This document shows positions 60,732-64,000 of a DNA stretch of 64,000 bases, one piece after another. A program made the translations under genes and the position numbers. The notes beneath the pieces are model-generated. The model was not told where the DNA came from. It did no database searches and saw only the letters and a program-made list of their open reading frames with translations. The number at the start of each line of letters is the position of its first letter. Positions within the stretch are counted from its first letter, which is position 1. Source of the DNA: Aliihoeflea sp. 2WW (lineage in GTDB: Bacteria; Pseudomonadota; Alphaproteobacteria; Rhizobiales; Rhizobiaceae); the NCBI RefSeq assembly GCF_000497755.1, contig NZ_AYOD01000035.1:186001-250000 (forward strand). Direction: 5' to 3'.

Positions 60732-61412
60732 ATGAAACTCGCTTCATCCACGGCCAACAGAGAAGAAAAGCGGCGGCTTGGCAGTGACGAGCCGCCTGCC
60801 ATCGGCGGCGCGTGGAAACGGGTCTTCGACGTCTTCGGCGCGCTCGCCGCGCTTGTCGTGTTCAGTCCGCTCTTCCTCATGCTCGGCATGCTGGTCAAAC
60901 TGTCGGATGGCGGCAGCGTATTCTACCGCCATGGACGAATCGGCCGAAACGGACGGGTCTTCGACTGCCTGAAATTTCGCACGATGGTGCCCAATGGCGA
61001 GGAAGTCCTCGCAGCGCATTTCGTCCGCTGTCCCGAGGCGCGGGACGAATGGCTGGCGACCCGCAAGCTGAAGGACGATCCGCGGGTCACGCGGGTCGGA
61101 ATCGTCCTGCGAAAGCTCAGCCTCGACGAGCTGCCACAAATCTACAACATCCTCATTGGCGACATGAGCATCGTCGGCCCGCGACCCGTCGTGAAGAAAG
61201 AGCTTGAGCTCTACGGCAAGGCGGCGAGCTACTATCTGAAATCGCGTCCCGGTCTCACCGGCCTGTGGCAGATCAGCGGCCGCAACGACGTGTCTTATGC
61301 GCAGCGCGTCGCCTACGACATGCACTATGTCGAAAACTGGTCGATCGTTTTCGACATGAAGATCATCCTCAGGACCGTGCCCGTCGTGGTGGCGGCGCGC
61401 GGAAGCTATTGA
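60732..61412 (+). CDS. exoY: ExoY, undecaprenyl-phosphate galactose phosphotransferase
   Basis: The protein is 226 aa. The start at 60732 follows GGAG. One N-terminal hydrophobic re-entrant helix (ALAALVVFSPLFLMLGMLV) is followed by the sugar-transferase domain with FDCLKFRTM near 78, LRKLSLDELPQIYNIL near 120 and GRNDVSYAQRV near 183. It transfers galactose-1-phosphate to the lipid carrier and so starts repeat-unit assembly. It is the first gene of exoY-exoF-exoQ. Confidence 0.93.
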   Translation: MKLASSTANREEKRRLGSDEPPAIGGAWKRVFDVFGALAALVVFSPLFLMLGMLVKLSDGGSVFYRHGRIGRNGRVFDCLKFRTMVPNGEEVLAAHFVRCPEARDEWLATRKLKDDPRVTRVGIVLRKLSLDELPQIYNILIGDMSIVGPRPVVKKELELYGKAASYYLKSRPGLTGLWQISGRNDVSYAQRVAYDMHYVENWSIVFDMKIILRTVPVVVAARGSY

Positions 61413-61414
61413 TC

Positions 61415-62671
61415 ATGCTGCGCCCCTCGATATTCCGCGGCCTTGCCGGCGCGCTTTGCGTCCTTTCCGGTTCGGTCACTTTCGCGACCGCCGAAGGCTA
61501 TATGCTCGGCACGATGGACAAGCTCAACATCCGCATCGTCGAATGGCAGACGGCCGAAGGCGCCGTGCGCGACTGGTCGTCGATCAGCGGCGAATATGTC
61601 GTCGGCCCCGCCGGCGTCATATCGGTGCCCATCGTCGGCGAAGTCGAGGCGAACGGGCGCACGACCGCGGATGTCGCGACCGAGATCGGCGACGCGCTGC
61701 AGCAGAAGCTCGGCCTCATGGATCGCCCGGAAGCCTCCGTCGAGCTTGCCGAGTACCGGCCGTTCTTCCTCTCCGGCGACGTGGCGACGCCGGGTCGCTA
61801 TCCGTTCGATCCCAACCTCACCGTGCTGAAAGCCGTCAGCATTGCGGGCGGCATGCGCCGCTCGGCCGAGACCGGACAGCGGATCGAGCGCGATTTCATC
61901 AATGCCAGCGGCGACGTCGACGTGCTCAGCGCCGACCGAATGCGGCTGATCGCGCGAAAGGCGCGGCTCGAAGCCGAGACGACGGGAAGCGCAGAGATTC
62001 AATTCCCGGAGGAACTGAGCGGCACCGAGCAGGGCCAGAAGCTGATCGAGGACGAAACCGCCTTCCGCGATGCCCGCGCCGAACGGCTCGAGCGCCAGCT
62101 CGCCGCGATCGACGACCTCAAGGAACTGCTCGAAAACGAGATCGTCGCACTCGAACGGAAGATCACCAGCCAGAACGAGCAGATCGAACTGTCGCGCGAG
62201 CAGCTTGCCGGCATCGGCGACCTGGCCGACCGCGGTCTCGTCGTCAACGAGCGCGTGCTGTCCATCGGCCGTTCAGTCGCCGACCTCGAGGGCCGGGTAC
62301 TCGACATGGAAACCGCCGCCCTGCGCGCCAAGCAGGATATCGCGCAGGCGACGCAGGACGCCAACGCGCTGCGCAACGACCGCGACGCGGAAGTCGCGCA
62401 GGAACTCCAGCAGGCCGAAGCCAATCTGGAGGCGGCCAATCTGAAAATCCTGACCAGCAACAGCCTGATGCAGGAAGCCCTGTCGATCGCGCCCGAGGCC
62501 GCCGGTGCGGTCGGCGCCGCCGAGCCCGACATCAGCTACGTCATCGTGCGCGAGATCGATGGCGAGCCGCAGGAAATGCCCGCGCAGGAGCACACGCCGG
62601 TCCTGCCGGGCGACGTGGTCAAGGTGAAGATCGAGCCGGTCGCGGCTGCCGCAGTCGAGCAGCCAAGCTAG
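61415..62671 (+). CDS. exoF: ExoF, OMA-type export protein
   Basis: This 418-aa exported protein has a signal peptide ending in ATA. A Wza-like PES/SLBB region follows, with LGTMDKLNIRIVEW near residue 30, GEYVVGPAGVISVP near 59 and FFLSGDVATPGRYPF near 110. A coiled-coil segment of about 150 residues (LERQLAAIDDLKELLENEIV and following) and a short C-terminal SLBB end complete it. The coiled coil resembles periplasmic adaptor proteins. It forms the outer part of the polymer channel with ExoP. It starts two bases after exoY ends. Confidence 0.88.
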   Translation: MLRPSIFRGLAGALCVLSGSVTFATAEGYMLGTMDKLNIRIVEWQTAEGAVRDWSSISGEYVVGPAGVISVPIVGEVEANGRTTADVATEIGDALQQKLGLMDRPEASVELAEYRPFFLSGDVATPGRYPFDPNLTVLKAVSIAGGMRRSAETGQRIERDFINASGDVDVLSADRMRLIARKARLEAETTGSAEIQFPEELSGTEQGQKLIEDETAFRDARAERLERQLAAIDDLKELLENEIVALERKITSQNEQIELSREQLAGIGDLADRGLVVNERVLSIGRSVADLEGRVLDMETAALRAKQDIAQATQDANALRNDRDAEVAQELQQAEANLEAANLKILTSNSLMQEALSIAPEAAGAVGAAEPDISYVIVREIDGEPQEMPAQEHTPVLPGDVVKVKIEPVAAAAVEQPS

Positions 62672-62676
62672 GGCAG

Positions 62677-63933
62677 ATGCGGGTCGCCAAGGCATCCTTC
62701 GTCTCGCCGGAGCGCAATTTCGCCTATGGCGTCGTGGCAATTTCGCTGTCGGTGTTCGTCTTCGCCTACTCGACACGCTTCGGCCCGGCTGCCGTCCTTG
62801 CCTATTACGCATTGTGGCTGCCGCTCGTCCTCATCGACTATCGCCGGGTGCTCGGCAACTATGCGCGCTATCACTGGATACTGGCGTTCGGCGTGCTCGC
62901 CTGCCTGTCCACCTTCTGGTCGCTGGCACCCGGGACGAGCGCGCGGGCGAGCGTGCAATACGCCACGCACATCGTCTGCGCGCTGATCGCGGCGCGTGTC
63001 ATCGGGGCGCGGACGCTGAGCTTCGGCGTCCTTGCCGGTGCGACGCTGGTGCTTGCCTATTCCTTTGCCTTCGGCGGCTATCATTTCGATCCGCTCGACG
63101 GCACCTACAGTTTCGTCGGTGCCTTCTCCTCGAAGAACCAGCTCGGTTTCTACGCATCGCTCGGCGTCTATTTCGCCTTCGTGGCGGTGTTTCTGCTCGA
63201 CGCGGCCGTCGTCACCCGGCTCGTCGCGATGGCCATTGGCGGCGTCTCGGCCTATGCGCTCGTCGCCTCGCAATCGGCGACATCGCTCATCGGCATCGTG
63301 CTGACCCTCGCCGCGATGGCGGGTATGCGCGCGGTGCTCCTGTTCTCGCCTGCCGCACGCAAGGTGCTCTTCATCGCCCTGGCGATCGTCGCCACCGGGG
63401 GTATCGTCGTCGCCCTCAATGCCGGCGCGCTCGATGCGGTGCTGGCAATCTTCGGCAAGGATGCGACACTGACGGGACGGACCTATCTGTGGTCGGAAGG
63501 TCTCGCCTCCATCGCGCAGGCGCCGGTTTTGGGCGTCGGCTATCAGGGCTACTGGGTGCAGGGCTTCGGCGAGGCCGAACGGCTTTGGGCGGAGTTCTAC
63601 ATCGCAACCCGGACCGGCTTCCACTTCCACAACACTTACATCGAGGCCCTGGTTGAACTCGGCGCGGTCGGCTTCGCACTGATCTGCGTCCTCATCGGCG
63701 GCGTGCTCTTCGCCCATCTGGGGCGCCTTCTGTCACGCGCCAGCGATCAGGCAGCCTACGTCCTGTTCGGGCTGGCGGTCCTGCTTCTCATTCGCTCGTT
63801 CGTCGAGGTCGACATCCTCTATCCCTATACGATCGGCTCGTTCCTGATCTACTACGCGGCAGGCCAACTGACCGTCCGCCATGCCAACGTGCACGGCAGG
63901 ACGGATACGGAATTGCTCGTGGCGGCCCGTTAG
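62677..63933 (+). CDS. exoQ: ExoQ, Wzy-type polysaccharide polymerase
   Basis: This 418-aa membrane protein has about eleven helices and an O-antigen-ligase/polymerase motif (TLTGRTYLWSEGL near residue 270, FHFHNTYIEALVELG near 320). ExoQ joins lipid-linked octasaccharides into polymer in the periplasm. It is five bases after exoF, and the small gap and conserved order exoY-F-Q support one operon. Its stop overlaps the end of a convergent gene at the right edge. Confidence 0.9.
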   Translation: MRVAKASFVSPERNFAYGVVAISLSVFVFAYSTRFGPAAVLAYYALWLPLVLIDYRRVLGNYARYHWILAFGVLACLSTFWSLAPGTSARASVQYATHIVCALIAARVIGARTLSFGVLAGATLVLAYSFAFGGYHFDPLDGTYSFVGAFSSKNQLGFYASLGVYFAFVAVFLLDAAVVTRLVAMAIGGVSAYALVASQSATSLIGIVLTLAAMAGMRAVLLFSPAARKVLFIALAIVATGGIVVALNAGALDAVLAIFGKDATLTGRTYLWSEGLASIAQAPVLGVGYQGYWVQGFGEAERLWAEFYIATRTGFHFHNTYIEALVELGAVGFALICVLIGGVLFAHLGRLLSRASDQAAYVLFGLAVLLLIRSFVEVDILYPYTIGSFLIYYAAGQLTVRHANVHGRTDTELLVAAR

Positions 63934-64000
63934 GCGCGCAGCGCCTTCTGGCTCGTCATCACGAGATAGGCTGTCAGAAACATGATGCCGAGAAGCTTGA
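63930..64000 (-). CDS. C-terminal end of a membrane protein, partial
   Basis: On the minus strand the last 23 codons of a frame read ...LLGIMFLTAYLVMTSQKALRA before a TAA at 63930-63932. The segment is hydrophobic and ends in a short basic tail. In rhizobial exo clusters exoZ (acetyltransferase) or a flippase often lies here. Only this end is visible, so no product can be assigned. Confidence 0.4.
   Translation of the reverse strand, partial: KLLGIMFLTAYLVMTSQKALRA

Noticed and set aside
61456-63933. An 825-codon frame joining exoF and exoQ
   Set aside because: The first part is exoF read out of frame (Arg-rich, no domain). exoQ has its own start at 62677.

Overview
The window looks like a chromosomal segment of a high-GC alphaproteobacterium, most likely of the order Hyphomicrobiales (Rhizobiales). 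It combines a thiosulfate-oxidizing sox cluster ordered soxSRT / VWXYZABCD-E-F with a succinoglycan-type exo cluster (exoX, exoY, exoF, exoQ, exoP, exoN homologues). The genus cannot be named from sequence reading alone.

Layout. (1) 1-547: 5' part of a DUF3422 gene running off the left edge. (2) 957-14973: the sox regulon. The minus-strand operon is soxV-W-X-Y-Z-A-B-C-D-E-F-dsrE. Facing it on the plus strand are soxS, soxR (repressor) and soxT, followed by a periplasmic metallo-beta-lactamase-fold protein, a DUF302 protein and pseudoazurin. (3) 15277-21470: an envelope thiol-redox island with DsbD, a TlpA-like protein, a DsbA/ScsC-like protein, an L,D-transpeptidase and an OmpR-type two-component system. 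Both divergent promoters here carry a CTTAAG-N5-CTTAAG box. (4) 21595-27471: a sulfide/persulfide detoxification module with an MFS exporter, a Blh-like phosphatase-fold protein, a persulfide dioxygenase, a BigR/SqrR-type repressor, a split YeeE pair, a SulP transporter and a small secreted peptide.

(5) 27528-44485: an accessory region. It holds a divergent Phd-like/PIN pair, a soluble FtsH-like AAA+/M41 protease, a 1853-aa DUF4011-helicase-Vsr-DUF3320 protein of a known anti-phage architecture, a winged-helix protein, a degenerate tRNA-like sequence and a Tn7-like tnsA-tnsB-tnsC-tniQ transposition module. (6) 44450-64000: exopolysaccharide biosynthesis, covering the priming transferase ExoY, OMA protein ExoF, polymerase ExoQ, copolymerase/tyrosine kinase ExoP, flippase, six glycosyltransferases, pyruvyl transferase, GH16 glycanase, UTP-glucose-1-phosphate uridylyltransferase and the ExoX repressor.

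How it fits together. SoxXA, SoxYZ, SoxB and SoxCD oxidize thiosulfate in the periplasm, SoxEF handles sulfide, and SoxV/W/S keep the SoxY thiol and related cysteines reduced. SoxR and BigR both carry the two-cysteine persulfide-sensing pattern, and related AT-rich motifs lie upstream of both circuits. The thiol-redox island supplies periplasmic reducing power under its own two-component system. The accessory region between the sulfur and exo blocks is the most variable part and holds the least understood genes.
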